A DNA stretch of 64,000 nt from Bombyx mori (taxonomy: Eukaryota; Arthropoda; Insecta; Lepidoptera; Bombycidae), in the NCBI RefSeq assembly GCF_030269925.1, contig NC_085127.1, forward strand, positions 14,639,501 through 14,703,500, read 5' to 3'. The first letter of the stretch is position 1. Each line of letters begins with the position of its first letter. Both the position numbers and the translations under genes were made by a program. Below are positions 10,962 to 20,868 of the stretch, in pieces. The notes below the pieces were generated by a model. It saw only the letters and a list, made by a program, of their open reading frames with translations. It did no database searches and had not been told where the DNA came from.

Positions 10962-11036
10962 TAATTTTTTTTGTCCTACCTAAGCTGACGGTCTAGAGAG
11001 ACCATATCAGCGTCACCGGGCTAGAAGACCTTGTGC
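10962..11036 (-). mobile_element. Jockey 3' tail, about 75 bp
   Basis: A T-run followed by CCTACCTAAGCTGACGGTCT matches the extreme 3' end of the Jockey element whose T-run is at 53077-53096. Severely 5'-truncated. Confidence 0.65.
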
Positions 11037-12375
11037 AGCATTTCATAAGTTCACAGCGGGATTTCTGTTTTAATAGAACCTCTTAGATATATAGGTATCT
11101 CTTTTCTACCCGAAATCAAATTAAAGTCATGGCCTCCATACGACAGAAAATTTTCTTAGTTCACCACATGGGAGACACGGACGTGGTATATTGCCCCTAG
11201 ATGTTGTAAACCAGCATTAAATGATACATTGCATTAACTTGTAATCCTTGTTAATTTTATAAAAGAGATTGCCTATTTTAAGGTCCTTTTAACGAATACG
11301 CACACGGTTTCGCTACGTTTTCGACTTCCAAGGACAAAATTATATTTATACAAATTTCAATTATATGCTTGTTTCCTTCAGTAAACATTTTCTCGTAAAG
11401 GAAAGCCGATTACTGGAACGAAATAAGTATTTTATAACGGGAAAACATATATCTTGTTAGGACAGGGATGGCTTCACACATCTTATTTTGTAGTGAAGCT
11501 TCCTTGAAATTTGAAAGTTGAAGTCGGATGCGGAGCTTACGCGCAATGAGATAAAACATAAAACGGTTGTGTGATGACTTAGACTAGACAAAATGATAAA
11601 AAAAAAAAATTGTCTGTAACAAATAAAGACTTCTATGATTTTTTTCCTGTGTTAAGTTATACAATAATTAAATGCCTTAACTTTAACAACATTTCAGTTT
11701 AGGTGCATCCACTACAAGATGTCGATAGTTTCCATACAAAAAAAAAGATTTGTCTTAAAATATTGCAGTTTCAGAGCCCTTCAAGGGACTATAGCAGATA
11801 TGTGAGTTAGTACGGACTTGCTCTCACGATTTCTAAAGACTTTAAAGCTTAACAAGTAGTGGACAGTAATTCTGCCACTAAAATATACGAAAAATGTTGA
11901 ATGCAAAGTTAACAAAAATCGGATTCCCAAATGAGACTCATTACCGGCGTGGAAACAACGAAGAGCCCATTTTTTCTTGTCACGTGCCAGATGTTCGACA
12001 TCCCTATTATAGAAACGTACGAAGTTGTTATTTCAACGTAAATTAAAACATGTCCTCTCGTTATTTCGGAAAATGTATTGTATATCTTCATTCGAACAGC
12101 ATTGTGATATACAAATATATTTTTGTGTGCCTATTAATTTATGGGCTTTAAATATTTGTGAGCACTACCGTGTTTGCAAGTCATTTGTGAGTGTAGCGTG
12201 TGATTGGTTGATGAATGTTCAACGTGGATTTCTGGTAATGTTTACGTTGCTAATGGAAATGTCAGGGATCGAATTAATCATATTATTATATTACTGTACA
12301 ATAGGCTAATAAGACAAGGGCTTATTACCTCAAGATAAGTCTTACCACAACATCAGAGTCATCCAATCTCTTAAC
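11037..12375. other. Long stretch with no recognised gene
   Basis: The longest frame is 94 codons (12025-12309, +), hydrophobic at its C-terminus and without recognisable motifs. I would not call it a gene. Confidence 0.35.
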
Positions 12376-12660
12376 CCCAGTTATTGAATGAATGAATGAA
12401 ATGAAATGCGTTTATTTCAGGCAACTTAAGCCCATAAAATTTCACATACGATTACATAACATCTAAATTAAAATACATTAAAATTAAAATTACAATTTAT
12501 CAGAATGACTGAAAACAAAAAAAAAAAAAAAAAATGAAACCAAATCAAATGAAACCAAATCAAAATTATTAAAATTAAAATTGTCAACTACTAATATAAA
12601 ATTAAAATTAATAAAAGAACTAATACAATAAATATTGCGTGTTTTTTTTACTTACATATG
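12376..12660. repeat. GAAT microsatellite and A-rich low-complexity tract
   Basis: Starts with GAATGAATGAATGAAATG and continues as repeated AAATTAAAATT-type sequence with a long A-run near 12520. Probably a decayed retroposon tail. Confidence 0.5.
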
Positions 12661-12697
12661 AAATCAGCTGAGCTTTAAAGTTAAAACAACGCTAGTT

Positions 12698-12919
12698 TTG
12701 TTTGTTTTTCTTAAGCGTATATTAACATTAAATCTATTCAATAATATGAAGCCAGGCGCCCTGGATCCCGCATATCCCGAGAAAGTTCGTGGCCAACGAA
12801 AAACTGGAGCAAATATAAATAAACGACAGCGCATAATGTCTGTTCTAGTGATGAGTAACGCAGGTGTCATTATTCGAGAACGTTTTATCGACAACCTTGT
12901 ACAGGGGCGTGGCAAATAA
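12698..12919 (+). other. Unassigned ORF, 73 codons
   Basis: From an internal Met at 12746 the frame reads MKPGALDPAYPEKVRGQRKT and ends IDNLVQGRGK. It is basic, polar and has coding-like composition, and it ends 15 bp before a MITE. No family is recognised and no splice sites are obvious. Confidence 0.2.
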
Positions 12920-12933
12920 GCTTCAATGTTTTC

Positions 12934-13243
12934 TTTTAAGCTATTGCATAGCTTTTATCGCGGGCTTTGAGCGCGGCAATCGAATCAAGAAATTCCGTAA
13001 CGAAAATAAAACCTAACACTCCGCCTACCATGCAGCTCGCGTTCAACATATTCACACGTTGCGCTTGTGTAGTGTTTGTGAATAAGCGCACGGCGTGAGG
13101 TCGCGCTGCATGCGCATCATGAAAAGTCTGCCCATCTCTCTCTCGCGCGGTCTGGCTTATGAGTGTGAAGGAGGATAATTGCATAAATTGATAAAAAATG
13201 CTATGCAATAGCTTTACCGCGGCAGGCCTCGAGTGCCACACGT
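12934..13243. mobile_element. MITE with AAGCTATTGCATAGC ends, copy 1
   Basis: Left end TTTTAAGCTATTGCATAGC, right end GCTATGCAATAGCTT then TACCGCGGCA...GCCACACGT. The inner 15-bp termini are perfect inverted repeats. It matches copies at 26071-26474 and 48839-49239 but lacks about 100 bp of their AT-rich interior. No coding capacity; the superfamily is not assigned. Confidence 0.7.
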
Positions 13244-13261
13244 GTTTTTTTTTAAATATAT

Positions 13262-13482
13262 TGCAACGATGGATGAGTGAGCTTACGGCCCACCTAGTGA
13301 TAAGTGGTCGCGGGAGCCCGTAGACATCAATCATGGTAACACCGCCACCTACCTTGAAGCATGAGTTCAAGTTTTCAGTTTATATCCTTCAAACGGAAAC
13401 TCATTACTGTTTCACGACAGAAATAGATAGGGTGGTGGTACCTACCAGTGCGAGCTATCAAGACTCCCTACCACCAGAAATA
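13262..13482 (-). mobile_element. Diverged Bm1 SINE
   Basis: The order of Bm1 blocks is kept (GAGCTTACGGCCCACC, then TCATTACTGTTTCACGACAG, then GGTGGTGGTACCTACC) with many substitutions. An old copy. Confidence 0.6.
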
Positions 13483-13562
13483 AAATCTCTTTATATTATT
13501 CGACACATCTTTGTATGGCATGTGGTATAGTTCAGCTGGTTTTTTTTCCACCGGTGCCGTAG

Positions 13563-13692
13563 CTTTGGGGATTGGAACGCCAGAGCACGGCGTTACTGCT
13601 GCATGCATGAAAGGCCTATTACAGCTGTGCAAGCAAGATAAAGGAATAACCACTATGCTAATGCAATTAAGACATCAACCTCATTTCACAAG
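13563..13692 (+). CDS. Candidate internal exon A of an unidentified gene
   Basis: An open segment of 130 bp preceded by a T-rich tract and CCGTAG (or, alternatively, TTCAG at about 13532) and followed by AAG|GTTGGTGA. It reads LGIGTPEHGVTAACMKG, LLQLCKQDKG and LRHQPHF. The sequence has ordinary protein composition and no TE similarity that I recognise. It starts with two bases of a split codon and ends with two, so it would join in phase to candidate exon B. I do not recognise the protein, and an ORF this short could be chance. Confidence 0.3.
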
Positions 13693-13918
13693 GTTGGTGA
13701 TGGTTTTCCATCCTTGTTATTTTCAAAGATCGTATGTATCCCTTTGAGAGTTTTTTTCGGAATAAATATTGCTATTTTTAATTTCTCTGTTTAAATCATT
13801 TAAATGTTTTTTACCAGAGAAAATAAGACTAAATATCCAAACTACGAGTATATAGTTACATTAATACGTACTATAATTATATGTATTATATAATATAGCA
13901 TGAGTTTATTTTTTATAA

Positions 13919-14300
13919 TGTTACGCCGGTAAGAGTAACGCCATCTATCGCCGAATAGCTGAAACGAATATCAAATGATCTAGTAGCATCTATAACGATA
14001 AGTACAGCGCCATCTATTGTCAGATAGCAGAAACACACATCGAATATACTCGACTTGCGAGGAATGTTCTCGATAATTCTAGGGATGTGGTATTGGCTAT
14101 AAAAGCGTTGCAGAGATGGCACGCAGGCAGTTTTTAATCGGAACTACTCGAAGCGAAACAGCGAACGGATCACCTGAAGCGAAGCGGAAGAAGTGAATTA
14201 AGAATTTTAAATTGTTATGTGAGCGTTCTAAGTGATAAATACAGTGTTAATTTGTACTTTGATGAAACTTTTTATTTATCCAAAACCCCATTGCGTAACA
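13919..14300 (+). mobile_element. Solo LTR, copy 1
   Basis: Starts TGTTACGCCGG and ends GCGTAACA, a TG...CA pair with an 8-bp inverted end. A TATAAAA box at about 14098 would give the promoter. No internal region follows. The flanks (ATAA and ATAT) resemble a mutated 4-bp target duplication. The same LTR occurs at 17219, 33380 and 52571. Confidence 0.8.
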
Positions 14301-14757
14301 ATATAATATTAATACTATCGATATTTTATGTCCAAGTATCGAATGATGTACAGCACTAAGCATGGTGAGCGATTTATGTGCAAAGTTCCCGGCGGCCCCG
14401 ATACAAATCAGAAACGGTGTTTTTTATGAGACCTCCCCTCGTTCTGTATCCAACTTGGATTGAGAGGGGATATTTCATAACTGTTGCCTCTTGCGGACCC
14501 GATTCCCTGTACTGGAATTTGATCATTTTTTAGGAATATGAGAAAAACAGAAATCTATCAAGAGCTAGCTAATACATAAGCGCAAGGGAGAACTTAGTGC
14601 AGTAGAGCAAGGATGAGGAACACGCGGTCCGCTAAGCATTTCTAAAATTTAATTTATTTTATTGAGTTTCCCCATTAATTCGTTTCTCTGTTCATTTCTT
14701 GTTTGTTTTTAATAAAGAAATAAATCGTAATAAAATCGTAATCGTAAATCGTAAATT
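14301..14757. other. No gene seen
   Basis: AT-rich flank between a solo LTR and a Bm1. Nothing recognised. Confidence 0.35.
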
Positions 14758-15011
14758 TACCTTGACTGGCGGTAGGACGTCTTGCGAGTCCGCACGGGTA
14801 GGTACCACCACCCCGCCTATTTCTGCCGTGAAGCAGTAATGCGTTTCGGCTTGAAGGGTTGGGCAGCCGTTGTAACTATACTGAGACCTTAGAACTCATA
14901 TCTCAAGGTGGGTGGCGGCATTTACGTTGTAGATGTCTATGGGCTCTAATAACCACTTAACACCAGGTGGGCTGTGAGCCCGTCCACACAACTAAGCCAT
15001 AAAAAAAAAAA
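14758..15011 (+). mobile_element. Bm1 SINE, head missing
   Basis: Body from GACTGGCGGTAGGACGTCTT to AACTAAGCCATAAAA with A tail. Confidence 0.92.
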
Positions 15012-15314
15012 GAGTTGATTTATGTGCTCCCCACCAAAAAAAATTAAAATATAAATTGGCCATTGATTAAAAAGCTTGCTCACCCCTGCCGTAGAGCATT
15101 GTCGACAGTTGGATAATTGTTTTGAAAATTGTGTAAGCTTCCGGATCATTTACCCACTATTATGTAAATAAACGAGATAGTTAATGGCTTAACCTCTTAG
15201 CGAGAGATATTTCAACATTCAAAACATCATATACTTATTTTCAAATGAAATATTAATATTGAATTAACAATGTTTCTATCATTTCATTTTAATTTAATTA
15301 TTTACTAATGCAAT
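15012..15314. other. No gene seen
   Basis: AT-rich; nothing recognised. Confidence 0.3.
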
Positions 15315-15701
15315 ATGGCGTTTCAGAATGCAAGGCGCCATCTGTCGGCACAGATTTCATTTTGTGAACTAAAATCACGATGCACTGAGGCGTATTTTTT
15401 GAACGTAGCAACAACAATTCGCTTTGTTCATATATTCAGTTCACTTCAGTTCGTATTGGTCCGATATGGGGTCAGGAAGACGTGTCAGACAAAATCCTTA
15501 AGTAACTTCCAGTTGTATTGTTCAATGATCTTCAGAATAAAAGTCTATGACGTTCAGGAAGGTGTTTGTCTTTCACATCCCAGAGATAGAAAAATATGGA
15601 ATCCACATAAATTCTCAGTTACCAGCACGAATTTAAAGAACGCGTCTGAAGGGACATGTATCTATCCGGTATCTAACGCACGAAATCAAAATCCCAATTA
15701 A
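15315..15701 (+). other. Unassigned ORF, 128 codons
   Basis: An open frame beginning MAFQNARRHLSAQISF. It has mixed composition, no signal peptide, no membrane segment and no motif that I know. Its 5' end carries GGCGCCATCTGTCGG, a phrase common in insect repeats. It is bounded downstream by a truncated Bm1. It could be a decayed transposon or chance. Confidence 0.2.
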
Positions 15702-15786
15702 TGCCCCCTGCACTCATCCAAACACTTCATACCCGATCCTGCGGACCGAATGGTAAACAGTCGACGTCGCCTTACTTGTAACTTAC

Positions 15787-15920
15787 TTGAGACCTTAGAA
15801 CTTATGTCTCAAGGTGGGTGGCGCATTTACGTTGTGGATGTCTATGGGCTCCAGTAACCACTTAATACTAGGTGGACTGTGAGCTCGTCCACACATCTAA
15901 GCAATAAAAAAATAAAATAA
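15787..15920 (+). mobile_element. Bm1 SINE, 3' half
   Basis: Starts at TGAGACCTTAGAACTTATG of the body and ends TCTAAGCAATAAA plus A-rich tail, which abuts the next element. Confidence 0.9.
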
Positions 15921-16238
15921 AACACGTCATTTAGGATCCTCCCCATCCACTAACGGTGATTTTAGGTACCTCAAGCACCGGTCATCGTTCTCGTCGAACC
16001 CGTCGCTTGTGACGAAGGACTCGGCGAGTAAATTAACTCATAGACACAGCCCACTGAGTTTCTCGCCGGATCTTCTCAGTGGGTCTCATTTCCGATCTAG
16101 TGGTAGATTCTGCGAAGCGCTACTCTTGCTAGGGTTAGTGTTAGCAACGATGTCAGGTTTGAGCCTCGTGAGCTCACCTACTCGTTAGGTTACGCTGGCA
16201 TAGCCTATCAAGGCTATCAACAAAGGTAGGAAAAAAAA
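15921..16238 (+). mobile_element. Jockey 3' tail
   Basis: AACACGTCATTTAGGATCCT and the following 300 bp match, in the opposite orientation, 53097-53410 at the end of the Jockey element. It ends TAGGAAAAAAAAA. It starts exactly at the A-tail of a Bm1. Confidence 0.85.
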
Positions 16239-16389
16239 ACCAAACATAAGCATGCACAAAAACATTGTTATATACTTCCGATCTTTAGACTTTTAATTCT
16301 GATTTGTATTGTGATGATGGCTTGATTATTACTAGATCCATTGTACCAGCTAGATGAGAATGTAGCGGCCGGCAAGCACACTATGTGCA

Positions 16390-16469
16390 CAATAACTCTT
16401 ATTTAAGAAGTTTAGCTTATTATTACCATACCAATAACTCTTATTTAATAAGTTAAGCTTATTATTACC
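16390..16469. repeat. Tandem duplication of about 38 bp
   Basis: CAATAACTCTTATTTAA...TTATTATTACC occurs at 16390-16427 and 16432-16469 with two or three differences. Confidence 0.8.
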
Positions 16470-16496
16470 GTCATGTAATAATATCAAATAATATTG

Positions 16497-16737
16497 GTTC
16501 TAGGACGTCTTGTGAGTCTGTCCGGGTAGGTACTGCCTATTTCTGCCGTCAAGCGATAATGCGTTTCGGTTCGAAGGGTCAGGCAGCTGTTTTAGTGTAA
16601 AAACCGAGACCTTAGAACTCATATCTCAAGGTAAGTGGTGGCATTTACGTTGTAGATGTCTATGGGCTCCGGTAACCACTTAAAATCAGGTGGGCTGTGA
16701 GCTCGTCCCACAGCCTAAGCAATAAAAGAAAAAAAGC
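16497..16737 (+). mobile_element. Bm1 SINE, head missing
   Basis: Body with a 12-bp deletion in the GGTACCACCACCCTGCC block. The tail reads TAAGCAATAAAAGAAAAAA. Confidence 0.85.
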
Positions 16738-17218
16738 AATGTTTTCCCTTCATCGCGGAAGTCCTTTGAGAACACGTATTATTCTTCAAACGCGATTTGA
16801 GGAGAGTCTTCCGCGGTAGGCAGCTGCTTGGCTATGCCGTTGGAATGATAATGACCATGAGTACGCCTTCAGAGACCACAAGTTTTTATTAACGTTTTCA
16901 GGAAATACGCAACCACAGGCTTAAGATACATGAAAAGAGTTTATAGAACGACACACAAAGAGATCTAAACTCCACACAATAACCTTTTTAGTTTAATCCG
17001 AGCGTGAAAATGTAAATCTCAGTTAGAAAACGTTATTCATTCAAACAGATTATTCAGGTGAACGATCACCTAAAGGATATAAATTCTGTGGACTAAGGAT
17101 GTAGGATAATAATTGCTTTTTATGCTCCACAAAAACAGATTATAATTTTCACGCAAATTAATCTTAGAATTGGTTTTACAAGGGTCACGTGAAGGAATGG
17201 ACTTAGTGGCTATCATAG
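16738..17218. other. No gene seen
   Basis: A possible very old LINE-tail scrap at 16813-16850 (GGTAGGCAGCTGCTTGGC). Nothing else recognised. Confidence 0.3.
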
Positions 17219-17594
17219 TGTTACGCGCTGGGGTTCGGGATAAATAAAAATTCTTACCGAAGTATAAATTAAAACTGTATTAACACATAGAACACTCACA
17301 GAGCATTTTAAGATTCTTAATTCACTTCTTCCGCTTCGTTTCAGGTGATCCGTTCGCTGCTTCGCTTCGAGTAGTTCCGATTACTAACTGCCACCTCTGC
17401 AACGCTTTTATAGTTGATACGACATCCTTAGAATTATCGAGAATATTCCTCACAATTCGAATATTTTCGATGTGTGTTTCCGCTCTTTGACAATAGATGG
17501 CGTTGTATTTCTCAAGCGCTCTAGATGTTACTAGACCTTTGATATTAGTTTCGGCTATTCAGCGATAGATGGCGTTACCCTTACCGGCGTAACA
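17219..17594 (-). mobile_element. Solo LTR, copy 2
   Basis: Reverse-strand copy of the LTR at 13919. Ends are TGTTACGCGC and GGCGTAACA, flanked on both sides by ATAG (17215-17218 and 17595-17598), a perfect 4-bp target duplication. A TATA-like segment lies at about 17407. Confidence 0.85.
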
Positions 17595-17882
17595 ATAGAA
17601 TAGAAGAAGGCTGGTGAAAACTATAATCATGCTGACTACATTTATTTGTAAGATTAGCTTAGATATATAGATATTCAGAAAAAAGCAGTCGGACCGTCAG
17701 TCTATCGAGCAATAAAGCTCACTTACTGGATGATTATCCATATATCCACCGAACGTTCGAGAGAAGCAAAGCTTTTGCCTTGTGAACTTGTGAATTTAGC
17801 AGTGCGATATCTGGTCTTGCGACGCACATCCTCACTACGCTATAGCATCGTATAATACGAAATCCGCAATATTTATGAATAT

Positions 17883-18110
17883 GTGCAATAACTGGTTACC
17901 ACTACCGCCGTCAACATCCTATCCTATCTGTTACTGCAGTGAAATAGTCATAGATAATACACATAAGAAACAGTCTCACGTTGTAGTTTGAAGGGTAGGC
18001 AGCCAATAGAATGGATACTTTGATATCATCTCTCAAATGGAGTGACAGTATTCGCATTAGCATTAGCAACATCAAGCTACCTCGTCCACTAATCTATGCA
18101 AAATAAACTT
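17883..18110 (+). mobile_element. Strongly diverged Bm1-like SINE
   Basis: Block order is retained: GCAATAACTGGTTACC, then GTAGTTTGAAGGGTAGGCAGCC, then CCTCGTCCACTAATCTATGC. Identity is low. Confidence 0.4.
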
Positions 18111-18832
18111 ATTGTTAGCAATGTAGCTCATAGTATTTCCTTCGGTTTTCGCGACCCTTAGACATAATAATTAAACCTACGTTTGCGGTTTGATCTCGTG
18201 TTTATTATTTTCATCGTATTATTTCTGATGTATTGAATACTTTTCAGTTTTCGTGTCGACGGAAAAGGGATATTGAATGATTTTCCCTAGCAATAAATAA
18301 TTCTGTGATAATTCAATTTCGGGATCCGGAAGTTCGTGAAAACTGAATTAGTAAAATCGATTGCATGCGTTATTAAACTGGATGACTATAAGCCCCGCAG
18401 AGCTCCTCCCAGTTGCCCTGACCAAATAGGGGTTCCGGGATCATATATACTGGCCGACCAAACAAAGTCGCATCGAAAATGAGCTGGAACCAAGTTAACC
18501 TATCATTTTTCCAAGATACATTGCGGTACAATGTAATTCGAGAAACAATGTGTCGCTCAGCATAATCCTGTGATTCGTAAGTGGCTCTGTCCTTAGGGTG
18601 TATCTTACAACATCCATACGCGTCTGGGGGAAGCCCGTTACTGATGTGCCGCGCTCCCGGCTTCTACTTGCCCGTTCTAAGATATGAACCGATCTTGAGT
18701 AACGAGAATCTACCGGTGATAGATTGTACGTTCATTTATGTATCGTTCGATATAATTGAAGATTATTGTACTGTGGCATCTCTATAGTTTCTCATACAAT
18801 TTCCTTTTGTTAATAGTATTTTTTAATGATTT
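18111..18832. other. No gene recognised
   Basis: A GC-richer patch at 18380-18700 holds a 68-codon frame (18581-18787, +) with no recognised motif and no clear splice sites. Confidence 0.3.
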
Positions 18833-19268
18833 AGATTGGTATTGGGTCACATGGTGGCAAGCGCGACGTGGGAAGATCACCAGCCAGATGGTCAGACCTG
18901 GTTAAGGAAGCGGTTGGTGGTAGTGTATAATATGTGGTCCAAGCCACTCCTGATTAAAAACTTTTATTGCTTAGATGGGTGGACGAGCTCACAGCCCACC
19001 TGGTGTTAAGTGGTTACTGGAGCCCATAGACATCTACAACGTAAAAGCGCCACCCACCTTGAGATATAAGTTCTAAGATCTCAGTATAGTTACAACGGCT
19101 GCCCCACCCTTTAAACCGAAACGGATTACTGCTTCACGGCAGAATTAGGCAGGGTAATGGTAGCTACCCGTGCGGACTCACAAGAGGTCCTACCACCAGT
19201 AATAAGCTGTGGAGGAAAGTCACACGTGGTCGCAATCCTTAGCAATGTGGGAACGATGAAGAAGAGAA
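18833..19268 (+). mobile_element. RTE 3' end fragment interrupted by Bm1
   Basis: Left part 18833-18957 translates to GKRDVGRSPARWSDLVKEA, the C-terminal end typical of RTE-type reverse transcriptases. Right part 19206-19268 (CACGTGGTCGCAATCCTTAG) is the RTE 3' end also seen at 62150 and, related, at 53750. The Bm1 at 18963-19205 lies between them. Confidence 0.55.
18963..19205 (-). mobile_element. Bm1 SINE inside an RTE fragment
   Basis: Reverse-strand body from TTATTGCTTAGATGGGTGGA to GGTCCTACCACCAGTAAT. Confidence 0.92.
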
Positions 19269-19440
19269 GATTGGTACACGTGCTCACCTCTCGTCTGGTG
19301 ATTAGTGGTTAATGGAGTTGGTAAACATTAGAACGCATATTTAGTACCCACTTCGGGACACCGTCAATGTTTCAAAGGCATTTTATATTATAGCGGCTGC
19401 AATACCTTTTTAATCCAGAGCATTAGTTAAAAAAAGAATG
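19269..19440 (-). mobile_element. Diverged Bm1-like SINE
   Basis: GATTAGTGGTTAATGGAGTT, then CACTTCGGGACACC, then AGCGGCTGCAATACC follow the Bm1 block order on the reverse strand. Confidence 0.4.
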
Positions 19441-20149
19441 TTTTGATTTTTTTTCGGTCAACTATTCAAGTTTTTTTTTTCAGTTTAAAATTATGACTAT
19501 TTATTTAGTGAAATTTTATTTTTCTATCAAGAATCTTGAATGACCGGAGCCTATCCAGTTAGTAATCTCATAATACTAACATAGGTCTAAGTCTTATTAA
19601 CAATTTATATGAGTCATGGTTACTTGCAATAAAAACATTATTATTATTATTATTAGTCTCTTTAGGTTACTACTTCCATTTCCTTAATGGCACTAGTAAG
19701 ATCTTCTGGTATCATCCCCTATTTTCATACACAGATCCTTTGTTATTAATCCTTACTTCCTACCTCAAATTTTTAAGGAAAAAAATACATTTCTATCGTT
19801 TTAGTATCGTATTTCCTAATTATCTCTGTAAACAGTGATCATCGGGTACTATTCGTATAATATTTCACACAAAAGCGCCCCGATTTATCTTGGGCTCTTA
19901 TCGTTGTTTTATCTTGTATGTTGGACACTAAAAGACTACTCGGGACTGTGAGTACTCCGTTTTTGTTGTGAAGCTTTTGGCGAGCATTGTTCGGTAGTAA
20001 TACGTAAAATTTTAAGACCGAATTTAAAGGAAATATAATATTTTGTAACACTTCTATCACTTTTACTGTGCCTCTATCTGTCCAATCGTGAGTTCACTGC
20101 TGAGCGTTGAAATGTGCACTCCTTAATTCTATCACAGGACATAGCCGTG
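19441..20149. other. No gene seen; short ATT microsatellite
   Basis: An (ATT)n run lies at about 19640-19660. A 73-codon frame at 19839-20060 (-) has no recognised features. Confidence 0.35.
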
Positions 20150-20280
20150 TTTTTTTTATTGTTTAGATGCGTGGACGAGCTCACAGCTACCTGATGTTAA
20201 GTGGTTACTGGAGGCCATAGACATCTCGACGTAAATGCGCCACTCACCTTGAGATATAAGTTCTAAAGTCTCAGTATACT
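20150..20280 (-). mobile_element. Bm1 SINE 3' half
   Basis: From TTATTGTTTAGATGCGTGG to AAAGTCTCAGTATAC. It stops exactly where the mariner end begins. Confidence 0.88.
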
Positions 20281-20706
20281 TAGTCTGGCCATAAACACTG
20301 TTACAATTAAAAATAAACAAAATATTACATTTGAATTTGGAATCTGTCATTTTTATATGATTGCTCATTGAGTTTTCTCATTTTGGCGCCAATACATTGT
20401 ACAATATTTTGCGATATTAAAATGGAGTGGGGTGATAAAGAGAACCGAATCGCTGTGATTGCATCACACAAAGTAGGTATGGAGCCAAATGCAATTTTTA
20501 AAACTCTCCATACGCTTGGTATTAGTAAAATGTTTGTGTACCGGGCTATTAATAGGTGCAATGAGATCTCCTCTGTTTGTGACAGAAAAAGATCTGGCCG
20601 TCCACGTAGTGTTCGTACGAAAAAGGTGGTCAAAGCAGTAAGGGAAAGAATTCGAAGAAATCCTGTCCGAAAGCAAAAGATTTCATCTCGCGAGATGAAG
20701 ATAAAT
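20281..20706 (+). mobile_element. Mariner-like (maT-type) transposon, 5' part
   Basis: Left end TTAGTCTGGCCATAAACACT with TA before it resembles Tc1/mariner termini. It is followed by a leader and the start of a transposase ORF at 20419. The element is broken at 20707 by a Bm1. Sequence resuming after that nest at about 24650 (AGAATGATTAAAACGGAGAT) could be its continuation, but no right inverted end was found. Confidence 0.6.
20419..20706 (+). pseudogene. Mariner/maT transposase N-terminal fragment
   Basis: Starts MEWGDKENRIAVIASHK. It has a helix-turn-helix-like segment LHTLGISKMFVYRAINR and a GRPRS hook (CDRKRSGRPRSVRTKK), the usual link between the two HTH motifs in mariner transposases. 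The catalytic DDD/DDE region is absent because a Bm1 interrupts the frame after about 95 codons. It cannot act as a transposase. Confidence 0.65.
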
Positions 20707-20868
20707 TGCATAATTACTGGTGGTAGGATTTATTGTGAGTCCGTACGGGTAGGTAGCACTGCCCTGCCTATTTCTGCCGTGAAGCAGTAATACGTTTCGG
20801 TTTGAAGGGCAGGGCAGCCGTTGTAACTATACTGAGACCTTAGAACTTATATCTCAAGATGAGTAGCG

